Positions 35,076 to 45,292 are shown, counted from the stretch's first letter. The stretch: DNA of 64,000 nt from Echinicola rosea (GCF_005281475.1 NZ_CP040106.1:5260001-5324000), one strand, 5' to 3'. Numbers and translations: made by a program. Notes: generated from the sequence alone by a model not told the origin.

Positions 35076-36889
35076 TTGATGGTTGATTTCACCTCACCAC
35101 AAGTGAGCATGGCCTCTCCGAAATACGGATTGCGAATCTCCTTTTCGGTGCTGAGCCAAGTGGCTCCTCTATTATTGTCAGCCATGGGACAGAACTGGAC
35201 ATGGAGCGTTTTCTCAAAGGGATTAAAAGCCCTGGTCAAATCAATCATCCCCTCAGACACCTGTTGAAATGCTTTACGCACGGCCACTAAGTCTTTCATG
35301 TGCGGTACATGTTGTATAGCATTTTTTAAATTACCGCTATAGTTCATCCAGGCATTATGTGATTCTCCGGTAAATACGGACATGTTTACTGCATCTAGTT
35401 TTCCTTTCAACTCATTCGCAGCGTTCTGCGCCCCAGACAAATTATCAGCCACTAGTGCCTCTTTAAAATTCAGGTATGGTTCATAAAGGGGTTTTAGCGC
35501 ATCTTTGGCCTTTTGGTTGATTGCTATCGGTTTAACTTCTTTTTGCTTCCCAGGTACTGAGCTTGAAGAAGAAGCCAGCATCTCCATGTCTCCCTGCCCG
35601 TCCGGCAAGTGGGCGTGATTGTGCCCGGTCATGGTGGGACCGCCTTCAGGATTCATCATGCTGGGTTTCCCCACTAGCTGCGCAGCTGCGTCTATACTGA
35701 AGGTACCATTCACGGCTATTTCCTCCCCTTCTTGTAGTCCACTCTCCACTATAAAGCTGTCGCCTAAACCAGGTCCCAACATTACCTCCCGCATGATAAA
35801 ATTCACGCCACTTCCAGAAGTGTTTTTCACGTATACCACAGAACGCTTCCCCGTCCACATAACGGCGGTTTTCGGAATGACAACAGTGTTTGCCTTATTA
35901 GGCAGCATTGCTTCCACTGTCCCTGATACAAACATTTCAGGTTTTAGTTGATTGTCATTGTTGCGCACTTCCACCCGCGCCTTTGCTACCCTGGTCTTTG
36001 GATCAATTACAGGATCTAAAAAGCTTATCTTGCCTTCAAACGTTTGGCCCGGCAATGATTGAACGGTAAACCGCACCTGATCTCCCTTACTTATCCAGGA
36101 CATTTCCGACTCGTACACATCAAACAGCACCCATACACGGGATAAATTGGCAATCTCATAAACAGGCTCTCCTCGTTTGATGTAGTCACCCACGATGACA
36201 TTTTTATTCAACACATACCCTGAAATGTCTGCTGTGATGGGAAAATCATCGGAAGGACTTCCCCTTTCTAATATTTTATCTATCTGACCGTCCGAAAGCT
36301 TCCAGTTTTTAAGTTTTGTCCGAGCCGATTTAAATAATTGTGGCTGCGTCTCTTTGATCTTCTGCGCTTCAAACAATTCTTCCTGGGCAGTCACTAATTC
36401 GGGGGAATAGATATAGGCAATTACCTGTCCCTTATTCACATATTCACCTGTGAAGCTGACATTGAGCCGTTCAATCCTCCCTGAAATATGACTGGATTGA
36501 GAAGAAACTAGCCGCTCATCTTCCTGCACCTTACCGTTCAGTCTAACTGTTTTCACCGGATCCATAGTACCTACTGCGGAAGTTGTAATATTCGCCAGTT
36601 GCATCGCTGTCGGTGACATGCTGATGGCCATAGGATCAAGTACCTCATTTTGATCTTCTTCCAATGGGATCAAGTCCATTCCGCAAATGGGGCAATCCCC
36701 AGGTTCGCTCTGTTTGATCTGAGGGTGCATGGAACAGGTCCATACCGTTTCCCCAGCTTCCTCAGCAGTGTGTTGGTGTTCCTTATCCCTGTTGTTTTCA
36801 GACGAACCTCCAAAAATAAGCCAGCCGAGTAGCACGCCCGCCACCAGGGTGGACAGTGCAATGAGTATTATTCTTTTATCCGTATTCAT
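35072..36889 (-). CDS. cusB: CusB-like efflux adaptor with HMBD and DUF3347 domains
   Basis: A 605-residue adaptor. One N-terminal helix anchors it (ALSTLVAGVLLGWLIFG). A heavy-metal-binding domain follows (WTCSMHPQ...GDCPICGMDLIPL, ~50-75), then the adaptor core with barrel-sandwich and hairpin (SGRIERLNVSFTGEYVNKGQ, YSPELVTAQEELFEAQ) and beta-barrel. A spacer rich in His/Met leads to the C-terminal DUF3347 domain (~470-605). It links the CusA pump and the TolC-type channel and likely receives Cu/Ag. Confidence 0.92.
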   Translation of the reverse strand: MNTDKRIILIALSTLVAGVLLGWLIFGGSSENNRDKEHQHTAEEAGETVWTCSMHPQIKQSEPGDCPICGMDLIPLEEDQNEVLDPMAISMSPTAMQLANITTSAVGTMDPVKTVRLNGKVQEDERLVSSQSSHISGRIERLNVSFTGEYVNKGQVIAYIYSPELVTAQEELFEAQKIKETQPQLFKSARTKLKNWKLSDGQIDKILERGSPSDDFPITADISGYVLNKNVIVGDYIKRGEPVYEIANLSRVWVLFDVYESEMSWISKGDQVRFTVQSLPGQTFEGKISFLDPVIDPKTRVAKARVEVRNNDNQLKPEMFVSGTVEAMLPNKANTVVIPKTAVMWTGKRSVVYVKNTSGSGVNFIMREVMLGPGLGDSFIVESGLQEGEEIAVNGTFSIDAAAQLVGKPSMMNPEGGPTMTGHNHAHLPDGQGDMEMLASSSSSVPGKQKEVKPIAINQKAKDALKPLYEPYLNFKEALVADNLSGAQNAANELKGKLDAVNMSVFTGESHNAWMNYSGNLKNAIQHVPHMKDLVAVRKAFQQVSEGMIDLTRAFNPFEKTLHVQFCPMADNNRGATWLSTEKEIRNPYFGEAMLTCGEVKSTIK

Positions 36890-36890
36890 C

Positions 36891-38138
36891 TTAGTAGTTT
36901 TTTGCAGTTAAGTAATGTAGTTTGGCTAAGGCAATGTGAAACTGGATTTCTGCCGTAGCTTTCATCTTTTCATATTTGAGCAGCTGCTGTTGCATACGCA
37001 GCACTTCTTCAAATTCCTTTCCTGAATTACCATAAGCGGTAAAAAGCAGGTTGAGTGCTTGATCGGTTTCCTGAATTTGCTGACCGTATAAGGCAAGTAA
37101 TTCTTGTTGCTGTTGCATCTCAAACCAGGCCATATCATAGCCGGAAGTGAGTGTATTGGCATAGTCTTCCTTTTGGAGTGCATAGCTCTTTTGTATGAGT
37201 TTCGCCTCTTTCACCGCTGCTTTGTATTTACCTCTGAAAAGGGGAATGCTTACAGATACCATCGGCATTAGGGCATTTTTGCCATTGTCGTGTGGAGCAG
37301 CCATGCCAGAAGCCAGATCGGTACGCTCTCCGATCATTACATAATCCAGTCCTAACCCGAATTTTGGAAGCCCTTGCTTATGTGCTACCTCTTCACTTGC
37401 CTCACTGGATGCAATTTTTAAATCCAGTTCTTCCAGTACAGGGTTGTTCAGCAACAAAGAGTCCTTCCTGAAGGTTGTTGGTAAAGGTTGAATTATAAGG
37501 GAATCCCGGACAGTAATCAATGCATCTTCCTTTCTGTTAAGCAGTTTATTAAACCTTGTCACCAGCGGTTTTTCCTTATCTTCCAGAATACTCAGATTGG
37601 TCACGGCATCTTTCAACATGATATCCACTCTTAGCACATCGACCATAGTACCCGTACCATTTTCAAATTTCTTGTTGGCAATGGTCTTATAGGATTCCAG
37701 AATTTCTATATTCTCACGTTCAATCTCTTTCCATTGATTGAGTTCATAAAGCGGATAATAGGCTGCCTCCACCTGATAATACAATAGGTTCCTGGCATCC
37801 AGAAAAGACTGGTATTTAGCTTCAGCCATCAAAGCTGCAGCATTACCCTGTGCTTTCAATGTACCAAACCAGGGAAACATCTGTGTTAAAGAAAACCTGG
37901 CCCTTTGAGGTCCCACCCTGGTTTCCACAGGCGATATGAAATAGCCAAAAGAGAAACTAGGATCAGACAAGGTATTTACCTGCTCCACTTTCTGGATGGC
38001 TGCTTCAAAAGCCGCGTATTTTGCCTGTAGACCAGGATTATTCTTGGCCGCTATTTCAAAATAATCCTCAGGAGCCTGTGCAAAGCCTATTCCGCTCCCG
38101 AGAAATAGAAGGATGAGGACATTTATAATTACTTTCAT
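36891..38138 (-). CDS. cusC: TolC-family outer-membrane channel (CusC-like)
   Basis: A 415-residue protein with a signal peptide (FLGSGIGFAQA) and two long alpha-helical hairpins (AFEAAIQKVEQVN, REDALITVRDSL) of the OEP family. Its start overlaps the CusA stop by 4 bp (ATGA) and its stop is 1 bp before the adaptor start, so pump, channel and adaptor form one transcript. It is the outer-membrane exit duct of this efflux system. Confidence 0.9.
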   Translation of the reverse strand: MKVIINVLILLFLGSGIGFAQAPEDYFEIAAKNNPGLQAKYAAFEAAIQKVEQVNTLSDPSFSFGYFISPVETRVGPQRARFSLTQMFPWFGTLKAQGNAAALMAEAKYQSFLDARNLLYYQVEAAYYPLYELNQWKEIERENIEILESYKTIANKKFENGTGTMVDVLRVDIMLKDAVTNLSILEDKEKPLVTRFNKLLNRKEDALITVRDSLIIQPLPTTFRKDSLLLNNPVLEELDLKIASSEASEEVAHKQGLPKFGLGLDYVMIGERTDLASGMAAPHDNGKNALMPMVSVSIPLFRGKYKAAVKEAKLIQKSYALQKEDYANTLTSGYDMAWFEMQQQQELLALYGQQIQETDQALNLLFTAYGNSGKEFEEVLRMQQQLLKYEKMKATAEIQFHIALAKLHYLTAKNY

Positions 38139-41100
38139 GATCGTGTCTTTTTTATTTTCCTTTCTTCTCTCATGCTGTAAAGCACTGGAACAATGAAAAT
38201 GCTCACCAGGGCAAACGCCATTCCTCCAAATGAAGGGATGGCCATTGGAATCATAATATCTGAACCACGTCCCGTAGAAGTGAGTACGGGCAGCAGGGCT
38301 ATCATGGTAGTCGAAACAGTCATCAGGGCCGGACGTATTCTTCTCAAGCCAGCTTCCACAACAGCTTCTCTGACTTGGTTCAAATTTTCAGGACGGTTTC
38401 TTTCAAAGCTCTGGTCCAAATAGGTGGCAATAAGTACCCCATCGTCCGTAGCGATGCCAAAAAGAGCTATAAAGCCCACCCAAACGGCCACACTCAAGTT
38501 GATGGTGTGCATCTGAAAGAGGTCTCGCATATTAGTGCCGAACAGGGAAAAGTTGACAAACCAGTCTTGTCCATATAACCAAAGCATAATAAATCCGCCA
38601 CTAAAAGCCATCGCAATACCGGAAAATACCATTAGGGAAGTAGAAACCGATTTAAACTGGAAATAGAGTATGAGAAAGACAATCCCCAGAACCAATGGCA
38701 CAATGATGGAAAGCCTTTTTTCTGCCCTTACCTGATTTTCATAGCTTCCGGAAAACTTATAGCTGATTCCTGAGGGAACAATTAAGTCCCCTTCATCTAT
38801 ACTCGCCTGAATAGCCGCCTGTGCGTCATTGACTACCCCAACTTCAGAATACCCATCTCTTTTATCAAACAGTACATAACCTACCAAAAAGGTCTCTTCA
38901 CTCTTGATCGCCTGTGGTCCGCGTACATATTCAAAGTCCACTACTTGACTGATCGGTATTTGCGCCCCAGTTGGTGTAGGCAACAGGATTTTACCCAGTG
39001 ATTCGGGATCGTCCCGAAGCTCCCTGGGATAGCGGACTCTGACTGGAAAGCGCTCACGCCCTTCTACCGTAGAAGTAATTTTCATCCCCCCTATGGCCGT
39101 TTCAACGGTCTGTTGTACGTCTTCAACATTCAATCCATAGCGTGAAATCTCATCCCGGTTAATATTTAAATGAAGATAAGGCTTACCCACAATCCGGTCT
39201 GCAAATGCAGCTTCTGCCTTTACAGAAGGAACATTTTTGAGTATTTCTTCCAACCGAAGCCCAAAATCCTCAATGGTTTTAAGATCGGGACCGTATACTT
39301 TGATCCCCATTGGAGCACGCATGCCTGTTTGAAGCATGACCAGTCTGGTTTCAATGGGTTGTAGTTTAGGCGCAGAAGTAACTCCCGGTATTTTGGTAAC
39401 CTTCACAATTTCATTCCAAATGTCATCCGGGGATTTTATCTGAGGCCTCCAGTTTCGGAAATAATTCCCATTATCATCAGGTATAAGTTCCTCCACGGTA
39501 ATCCCCCGGTCTATAGCCTCATCATTAGTAAGACTATCGCCGCTATCAAGGATAAAACGGTCTTCCTTATCCACTTTAAACCTTACCCGGTGCCCTTTTG
39601 CATTGAGCATATACTCCGGTTTATAATTGATGATATTTTCATACATTGAAATAGGTGCAGGATCCAGGGCAGACTCTACACGTCCAAGTTTTCCCACCGT
39701 GAGGTCCACCTCAGGAATATTAGTCAGCAACATATCCAGCTGTCCTACGACCTTGCGGTTAAATTCTACACCGGAATGCGGCATGGAGGTTGGCATTAGC
39801 AGAAAACTTCCTTCATCAAGGGAAGGCATAAACTCCTTTCCTACACCAGGGAAGCTATGCGTTAAGCCTGACCAGATTTTGGTGGTCTTAATATCCCAGC
39901 CTAAAGCATCAAACCCTTTTGCGGCAAAACCAAAAACCGCATTAAAACCCAACCATACATTGGCCCCTACCAGTATCAGGAAGGAAGGTATTAATAGAAA
40001 TTTGACTTTATTGTCCAAACACCATTTCAGAATTACTTTATAGTAATATTCCAAAACAGAAAAGGAGCCTAAAATAAGCCCTAGCAGAAGGCCCACAAAA
40101 ATTACATTAAGCAACAGACTTTTACCTGCTCCAAGTGGCAGCCAATATCTGGCCAGTAACCAGGTTATTCCCAGCACAGCAATGATAAGATCCGCTTTTC
40201 GGACAATTTTCACATACCATTTTCCAGAATCCTTGTGCGTTTCATGGTACTTGTTTTTTAGGATACCGGACAGGCCATAAAGGGCCAGTACAATGCCTCC
40301 CCAATAGTGGCCAAGTATAATGGCTAGAACCCCGATCAGCATTAATCCTATATTTACACCTCTTGCTAGGGCCTTGTTCTTTATCCTGGCCCCAAAAAAC
40401 CAATGTGCGAGTGTTGGCAATATGATCAATGAAACGATCAAGGCAGCAATCAGGGCAAATGTTTTGGTAAAGGCCAAAGGACCGAATAATTTCCCCTCCG
40501 CTGCCTGCATGGTAAATACCGGAATAAAACTCACTATCGTGGTAGATACCGCCGTAAGTATTGCAGTAGCGACTTCAGTAGAGCCATTATAAATGGTCTC
40601 CTTGAGTTGTTGGCCAGGAGGGGCCTCATCCATGTGTTTAATGATGTTTTCAGAAAGTATAATTCCCAGATCCACCATAGTACCAATAGCAATGGCAATC
40701 CCTGATAATGCTACAATATTGGCATCTACCCCAAAATACCGCATGGCAATAAATACCATCAACACGGCAATAGGCAGAATGCTTGAAATAAGCAATGATG
40801 CCCGCAGGTTGTAAACCATCACGATAACTACAAGAATGGAGATAAGAATTTCCAATGACAGGGCTTCTTCCAAAGTTCCCAATGTTTCATAGATGAGTTC
40901 TGAACGGTCGTAAAAGGGTACGATGGTTAGCTGGCTCTCCCTTCCGTCTGCCAACGTTTTTTTCGGCAGTCCGGGAGCAATTTCCTTAATCTTATCCTTT
41001 ACATTATTAATGACTTCCAATGGATTTGCACCGTAACGGGCTACCACAACGCCCCCCACTACTTCGGCACCATCTTTATCCAACAGCCCTCTTCGGGTGG

Positions 41101-41959
41101 CAGGTCCTAAAGTAGCTACACCGACATCCTTTATCCTTATGGGTACATTATCCTGCACCGCCACCACGGCTTTTTCCAGGTCTTCTACCTGCTTGATGTA
41201 ACCTAGTCCTCTAACCAGGTACTCAGCCTGATTGATCTCAATGGTTTTGGCCCCTACATCCTTATTGGACCGCTGTACCGCCTGCATAACTTTATGCAAG
41301 GGTATTTCATAAGCCTTAAGGGCGTCAGGGTTGACATCTATTTGGTATTCCTGCACAAATCCGCCTATAGATGCCACTTCAGAGACTCCCTCAGTTGCAT
41401 TCAGTCCGTACTTGACGTAGAAGTCCTGTACAGTACGGATTTCGTGTAAATCCCAGCCTCCGGTAGGATTTCCTTCTTTATCACGGCCCTCTATCGTGTA
41501 CCAGTACACCTGTCCCAAGGCCGTAGCATCGGGCCCCAGAGCCGGTTGTACCCCCTCAGGCAACAGGCCTGAAGGAAGCGCATTGAGCTTTTCAAGAATA
41601 CGTGAGCGGGACCAGTAGAACTCTACATCTTCATTGAAAATGATGAAAATACTGGAGAAACCAAATATAGATGAACTGCGTATGGATTTCACCCCTGGAA
41701 TACCTAGCAGGTAAGTCGTCAGAGGATAAGAAATCTGGTCTTCAATATCCTGCGGAGACCGGCCTTGCCACTGGGTAAACACAATCTGCTGGTTCTCACC
41801 GATATCAGGAATGGCATCTACTGGTACCGGATCAGATGGCAAGGTCCCCATCTTCCAGCCAAACGGAGCGGTAACGATACCCCAAACTATAAATCCTGAC
41901 AATACAAGCACGGTAACTAACTTGTTATCAAGGAAGTACCTAATGATTTTATTTAGCAT
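38135..41959 (-). CDS. cusA: CusA-type RND pump (Cu/Ag class)
   Basis: A 1274-residue inner-membrane RND pump, longer than CusA of enterobacteria because of an extra membrane insertion (about residues 540-640). The TM4 motif GIAIAIGTMVDLGIILSEN (~420) is the Cu/Ag (HME4) signature and contrasts with the DFGxxxDGA motif of the CzcA fusion at 13753. It begins MLNKIIRYFLDNKLVTVLVLSG like other HME-RND pumps. First gene of the operon with channel, adaptor, 43-residue peptide, DUF3347 and DUF2231. Confidence 0.93.
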   Translation of the reverse strand: MLNKIIRYFLDNKLVTVLVLSGFIVWGIVTAPFGWKMGTLPSDPVPVDAIPDIGENQQIVFTQWQGRSPQDIEDQISYPLTTYLLGIPGVKSIRSSSIFGFSSIFIIFNEDVEFYWSRSRILEKLNALPSGLLPEGVQPALGPDATALGQVYWYTIEGRDKEGNPTGGWDLHEIRTVQDFYVKYGLNATEGVSEVASIGGFVQEYQIDVNPDALKAYEIPLHKVMQAVQRSNKDVGAKTIEINQAEYLVRGLGYIKQVEDLEKAVVAVQDNVPIRIKDVGVATLGPATRRGLLDKDGAEVVGGVVVARYGANPLEVINNVKDKIKEIAPGLPKKTLADGRESQLTIVPFYDRSELIYETLGTLEEALSLEILISILVVIVMVYNLRASLLISSILPIAVLMVFIAMRYFGVDANIVALSGIAIAIGTMVDLGIILSENIIKHMDEAPPGQQLKETIYNGSTEVATAILTAVSTTIVSFIPVFTMQAAEGKLFGPLAFTKTFALIAALIVSLIILPTLAHWFFGARIKNKALARGVNIGLMLIGVLAIILGHYWGGIVLALYGLSGILKNKYHETHKDSGKWYVKIVRKADLIIAVLGITWLLARYWLPLGAGKSLLLNVIFVGLLLGLILGSFSVLEYYYKVILKWCLDNKVKFLLIPSFLILVGANVWLGFNAVFGFAAKGFDALGWDIKTTKIWSGLTHSFPGVGKEFMPSLDEGSFLLMPTSMPHSGVEFNRKVVGQLDMLLTNIPEVDLTVGKLGRVESALDPAPISMYENIINYKPEYMLNAKGHRVRFKVDKEDRFILDSGDSLTNDEAIDRGITVEELIPDDNGNYFRNWRPQIKSPDDIWNEIVKVTKIPGVTSAPKLQPIETRLVMLQTGMRAPMGIKVYGPDLKTIEDFGLRLEEILKNVPSVKAEAAFADRIVGKPYLHLNINRDEISRYGLNVEDVQQTVETAIGGMKITSTVEGRERFPVRVRYPRELRDDPESLGKILLPTPTGAQIPISQVVDFEYVRGPQAIKSEETFLVGYVLFDKRDGYSEVGVVNDAQAAIQASIDEGDLIVPSGISYKFSGSYENQVRAEKRLSIIVPLVLGIVFLILYFQFKSVSTSLMVFSGIAMAFSGGFIMLWLYGQDWFVNFSLFGTNMRDLFQMHTINLSVAVWVGFIALFGIATDDGVLIATYLDQSFERNRPENLNQVREAVVEAGLRRIRPALMTVSTTMIALLPVLTSTGRGSDIMIPMAIPSFGGMAFALVSIFIVPVLYSMREERKIKKTRS

Positions 41960-42000
41960 AATTCGATTTTTTTAAGGAATAAACTCCCAAAAATTATTAA

Positions 42001-42042
42001 CCCCTCAAATAGGGGATTTAGCATTAAGGTTATCCCTAATGC
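42001..42042 (-). terminator. Two hairpins between the HYC_CC_PP gene and the cus operon
   Basis: GCATTA/TAATGC (42021-42042) and CCCCT/AGGGG (42001-42015) are adjacent small hairpins, followed on the minus strand by a T-rich stretch. They follow the stop at 42067 and precede the CusA start at 41959, so they probably end the upstream transcript. Confidence 0.5.
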
Positions 42043-42066
42043 ACCACAAAAACCAAATTATGCGAT

Positions 42067-42486
42067 TTAAATTAGAAAGGATTGAAACATTACCTGCCGG
42101 TCTTGCTTCAACAAAGGAGGGGAATAATCGGTGTAAACGGTAGAGTGATCCTGATTAAAAGGATCAATACCTAAATAACTGTAAACAAAAGGGATAAAAA
42201 AATCAACATTGATCGAATTAAGGGACGTCTTGCTGAATATGGCTTCATCAGATTCGATAGTAGTGTAATGGTTATCACAGCACTTATCTTTAACAACCGT
42301 CCTCTCCGCAAATGAGTCATCAGTATTATCCAATTCTGAATGATTCATGCCGCAATCCAACTCCCCATTTCCAAGCATCAGGGCAGATTTAACCGCAATT
42401 CCACAACATAGATGGGTGGCCCAAGTAACCCCAATGTTACTCAAAAGCATCACAATCAGTAAGAATATGGAAACTGCTTTTTTCAC
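42067..42486 (-). CDS. HYC_CC_PP-type small periplasmic protein
   Basis: A 139-residue protein with a signal peptide. It has Cys pairs (THLCCG, KCCDNH), a Cys-Gly-Met segment and a C-terminal YSPPLLKQDRQVMFQSF; the layout H..C, CC, PP matches the HYC_CC_PP family found beside copper and metal genes of Bacteroidota. Soft-metal binding in the periplasm is likely. It lies downstream of the envelope HMA operon and upstream of cusA. Confidence 0.7.
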   Translation of the reverse strand: MKKAVSIFLLIVMLLSNIGVTWATHLCCGIAVKSALMLGNGELDCGMNHSELDNTDDSFAERTVVKDKCCDNHYTTIESDEAIFSKTSLNSINVDFFIPFVYSYLGIDPFNQDHSTVYTDYSPPLLKQDRQVMFQSFLI

Positions 42487-42631
42487 CTAATTACCGTTAA
42501 GAAAATAGTTAGTTTAATTTCTTCCCACAATTATCCAAAATTTCGGGCTGATTACACTTATAGAATTTTGGTTTAATATTATAAGTTTTTGTACTAACAT
42601 CAAAGAAGCCTGACCAATAAATGGGAAAAAA

Positions 42632-43117
42632 TCACATAATTTCCTCTATTCGAGCCTCCCACGTACCACTTAATTCTCTGTCTGATTTATCCTTAATTAA
42701 AAGCCTGGCTTTTATTATTCCAGGATTTAAAGACCTGATTATTTCCCGGGTAGTATCAGAGGTAACTTGGAAGGTTTCGTCATTGACCTTTATTTGCCAA
42801 GTGCCTTCACTCTTGCACAGCTCACCGGTTAAAACTACCTCAGCCCTGCGAGCAGAAAATCCATTATTCTTTACTTCTTCCTGAATCTTTTGCAATGTCA
42901 GCTTATTATCCGGTGATAGCGTGAGGTAGGCTTTCCCATCATTGAGGCTTACTTTTATGCTTCCCAGTCCACCCATTTTCTTGAGCCCACGTTCCAGGCC
43001 ATAGGCGCAAGGGGCACAATCCATTCCAAATACCTCCTGATCTACTTTGACCAGCTGTGCCATTGCACTGCCAAAGCTGAAAATGCTTATTACTAATATA
43101 ATTCCTATCTTTTTCAT
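42632..43117 (-). CDS. Periplasmic HMA protein
   Basis: A 161-residue protein: signal peptide (ISIFSFGSAMAQ), an HMA domain with DCAPCAYG (C-x-x-C), then a second small strand-rich domain. It resembles periplasmic mercury/copper-binding carriers. It sits 18 bp after an outer-membrane protein gene in the operon of the MFS exporter. Confidence 0.75.
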   Translation of the reverse strand: MKKIGIILVISIFSFGSAMAQLVKVDQEVFGMDCAPCAYGLERGLKKMGGLGSIKVSLNDGKAYLTLSPDNKLTLQKIQEEVKNNGFSARRAEVVLTGELCKSEGTWQIKVNDETFQVTSDTTREIIRSLNPGIIKARLLIKDKSDRELSGTWEARIEEIM

Positions 43118-43135
43118 ATTTCTTTTTATTAAATG

Positions 43136-43972
43136 TTACAACCAATAACTTATATTCATTGAAAGCCTATATCGCTCTTGAGGGCCTTGCACGATATCCT
43201 GATAGACCGGAAATAAAGCCCCGAAGGATATTCCCCAGGCACCATAAAGACCAAGAAAGGAAGGCCCAAGCATTACTTTCTTTCCTCTTTGATCAATGGG
43301 AGAAATCTGGCCCGCATTCACGCTTGCACCCGGAAACTCAGCCAGCGATTCCACAAATACCCTCCAGTCGGGTTTTGGATAGTCTCCCATGAATATGTTG
43401 GGACGATAGCCAACCACCAGACTCGCATAAGGCAAATCGCCCAACTGGTCATTTGACTCTTCTAAGTAATATTGATAGCCGCCACCTACCCATGCGTACC
43501 AGGTACGGGAAGCATACCCGGTAGAGATAGCCCCATGCAGGGAGTTGCTTACATTGATACCTCCCCTTGTATCCTCAGTGGGTGTAGAAACACTTAATAT
43601 GGCAGTAGATTCAAATCTTTTCCCCACGCCAAATGCATTGGAAAAAAAACGATACCAGACCGAAGCTTCAATATCCCCATTGGCGGGCATGTTGCTGTTT
43701 CCTCTAGTTCTGGGTGCTTCTGAAAGCCGGTTGATCATTGTCGGGGTAGTGATGTTTAACTGTAGGTCTTCTGTAACGCCATAAGACCAAATATACCTGA
43801 GCATGAAAGACTGATCATCTTTAGTGGCCAGACTCATGGCAGCAGCATTAAAATCTACTCCTCCCTTGGCTAAGGTTGGCGTTTGTAGTCCGAAGAGTGG
43901 CCCATGTCCTTGAGCGTAGGTTTTTGAAAGTGCCATCATGGCAACTATTATAATTATTATCGTTTGTTTCAT
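43136..43972 (-). CDS. Outer-membrane beta-barrel protein
   Basis: A 278-residue protein with a signal peptide (MMALSKTYAQ). Alternating aromatic strands (FMLRYIWSYGV, SVWYRFFSNAF, AWVGGGYQYYLEE, LSMNISYWL) and an aromatic-ended C-terminus indicate an outer-membrane barrel. It lies 9 bp after the MerT/MerC-like gene and probably acts with that operon's metal-binding proteins. The solute is unknown. Confidence 0.65.
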   Translation of the reverse strand: MKQTIIIIIVAMMALSKTYAQGHGPLFGLQTPTLAKGGVDFNAAAMSLATKDDQSFMLRYIWSYGVTEDLQLNITTPTMINRLSEAPRTRGNSNMPANGDIEASVWYRFFSNAFGVGKRFESTAILSVSTPTEDTRGGINVSNSLHGAISTGYASRTWYAWVGGGYQYYLEESNDQLGDLPYASLVVGYRPNIFMGDYPKPDWRVFVESLAEFPGASVNAGQISPIDQRGKKVMLGPSFLGLYGAWGISFGALFPVYQDIVQGPQERYRLSMNISYWL

Positions 43973-43981
43973 CTTTACTTT

Positions 43982-44386
43982 TTAAATTGCTAAAAATTGT
44001 TGAAGTGGAAGCAGCAAGTAAGCAGAGAATAAGCCAACTACGTAAAGCCCAAAAGATATCCAAAGGATAACCTTACTCCACCGGGCGGCTGTATTGCAGG
44101 CCGTTTCATTTCCGTATTCATCTATTTCACAAGCCTGATCTTGCTTACGTCCATAGAACAACCAGAAATTGAACCCTATTAGTAATCCTGCACCCAAAAA
44201 TGTCCAATGTTTATACTTACTTAACCATATCAGTGCGGGAAAATCTGATACCAACCCGGCCACAACCGCCCCCATACCCACAGCTACCAGCAATGATGGC
44301 AAGGCACAGCACAACAAGGTAGATACCGAAGTAAACAAGGACGCTATGCTGACGAAATCGTCTTTTAGCTTTATCAATTTTTGCAT
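43982..44386 (-). CDS. MerT/MerC-like integral membrane protein
   Basis: A 134-residue inner-membrane protein with three or four helices. The first helix has LCCALPSLLVAVGMGAVVAG, a Cys pair placed as in MerT/MerC metal transporters, and a loop ACEIDEYGNETAC has further Cys. It could import or hand over a soft metal. It is encoded 31 bp after the HMA gene. Confidence 0.65.
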   Translation of the reverse strand: MQKLIKLKDDFVSIASLFTSVSTLLCCALPSLLVAVGMGAVVAGLVSDFPALIWLSKYKHWTFLGAGLLIGFNFWLFYGRKQDQACEIDEYGNETACNTAARWSKVILWISFGLYVVGLFSAYLLLPLQQFLAI

Positions 44387-44417
44387 GATTAACTCTTAAA
44401 GTTCTTTGCTACTAAGT

Positions 44418-44777
44418 TTATTTCTTATCTGTTTTCTTTTTGACCTTAAACCCCCTGTCTTCAATAAGGGCAATAATGTCCTTTTCAGAAATTACCCTAC
44501 TGTCATACCTGATTACTGATGAACTTTTATCAAAGAGGGTTTCACTGCTAAGAATACCTTTCTGTTCTTTGAGCATATTATCAATGCCATTGGCACATCC
44601 TGCCTGGCAACTCATGCCTTCTACTTTCAATTCAAGCTTGGTAGTGTTTTTTTCCATTTGTTCCATTTTCGGTGCTTTTTCTTTTTCTTGGGACTGTGCC
44701 CTTGCTCCATTAGCAATGAGTAAGGCTCCTAAACAAAACGTAAATACTAAAACTGTTTTCTTGATCATTTTTCTCAT
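44418..44777 (-). CDS. Periplasmic HMA-type protein with CxxxC site
   Basis: A 119-residue protein with a signal peptide (ALLIANGARAQ) and one HMA domain. The metal motif is MSCQAGCANGIDNML, C-x-x-x-C rather than CxxC; this variant is common in Bacteroidota envelope HMA proteins. The gene is 38 bp after the DoxX gene; a GGGGTGGT motif lies 47 bp upstream of its start, inside the DoxX coding tail. Confidence 0.8.
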   Translation of the reverse strand: MRKMIKKTVLVFTFCLGALLIANGARAQSQEKEKAPKMEQMEKNTTKLELKVEGMSCQAGCANGIDNMLKEQKGILSSETLFDKSSSVIRYDSRVISEKDIIALIEDRGFKVKKKTDKK

Positions 44778-44815
44778 GATTTAACTCCTTTTTAAATTCA
44801 TTCTCAAAAGTAGAT

Positions 44816-45292
44816 TTATGAGGGGGGTGGTCTCCTAGGCCTTTTTGAAATATTTTTTTGATCTGAGTCTCTGGACCAAAGAAGTAGAACACTAGCCAGA
44901 GTGATAATATTTTTCATAACATATTGGCCTTCCATTGTCAGTATAAAAGGAAACTTGGCAAACATTAAATCAGGAAAAATAAAAAAGGTGAGCATTGTAC
45001 CCAGCATGTGCAGAAATAGTAAGATCAATACAGGTTTTAAAAAATTTCCTATAATCAATAATATACCAAGGAGACTTTCAAAAACTGCCAGCACAATGGT
45101 ACATGCAGGTGGAGAAATTACATGGAATGTAAGAGAACAAATGGTGCCAGCAGCCAGACTTTCTGCAGGACTTACCCCGGGGAAAAATTTAACTACGCCA
45201 AACCAGAAGAATATTGCTCCAATACTGATTCTGAGAATAGTATTGGTTCTATTCCTCAGGTATACAGGTATTGTATCTGATAGTAATTTCAC
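44816..45292 (-). CDS. DoxX-family membrane protein
   Basis: A 158-residue protein with four helices (LRISIGAIFFWFGVVKF opens the DoxX-like fold). Its start overlaps the MFS stop by 4 bp (ATGA). DoxX proteins act in membrane redox or quinone-linked steps, and this one may support the operon's envelope metal handling. The C-terminus is very basic and Pro-rich (KRPRRPPPS). Confidence 0.75.
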   Translation of the reverse strand: MKLLSDTIPVYLRNRTNTILRISIGAIFFWFGVVKFFPGVSPAESLAAGTICSLTFHVISPPACTIVLAVFESLLGILLIIGNFLKPVLILLFLHMLGTMLTFFIFPDLMFAKFPFILTMEGQYVMKNIITLASVLLLWSRDSDQKNISKRPRRPPPS

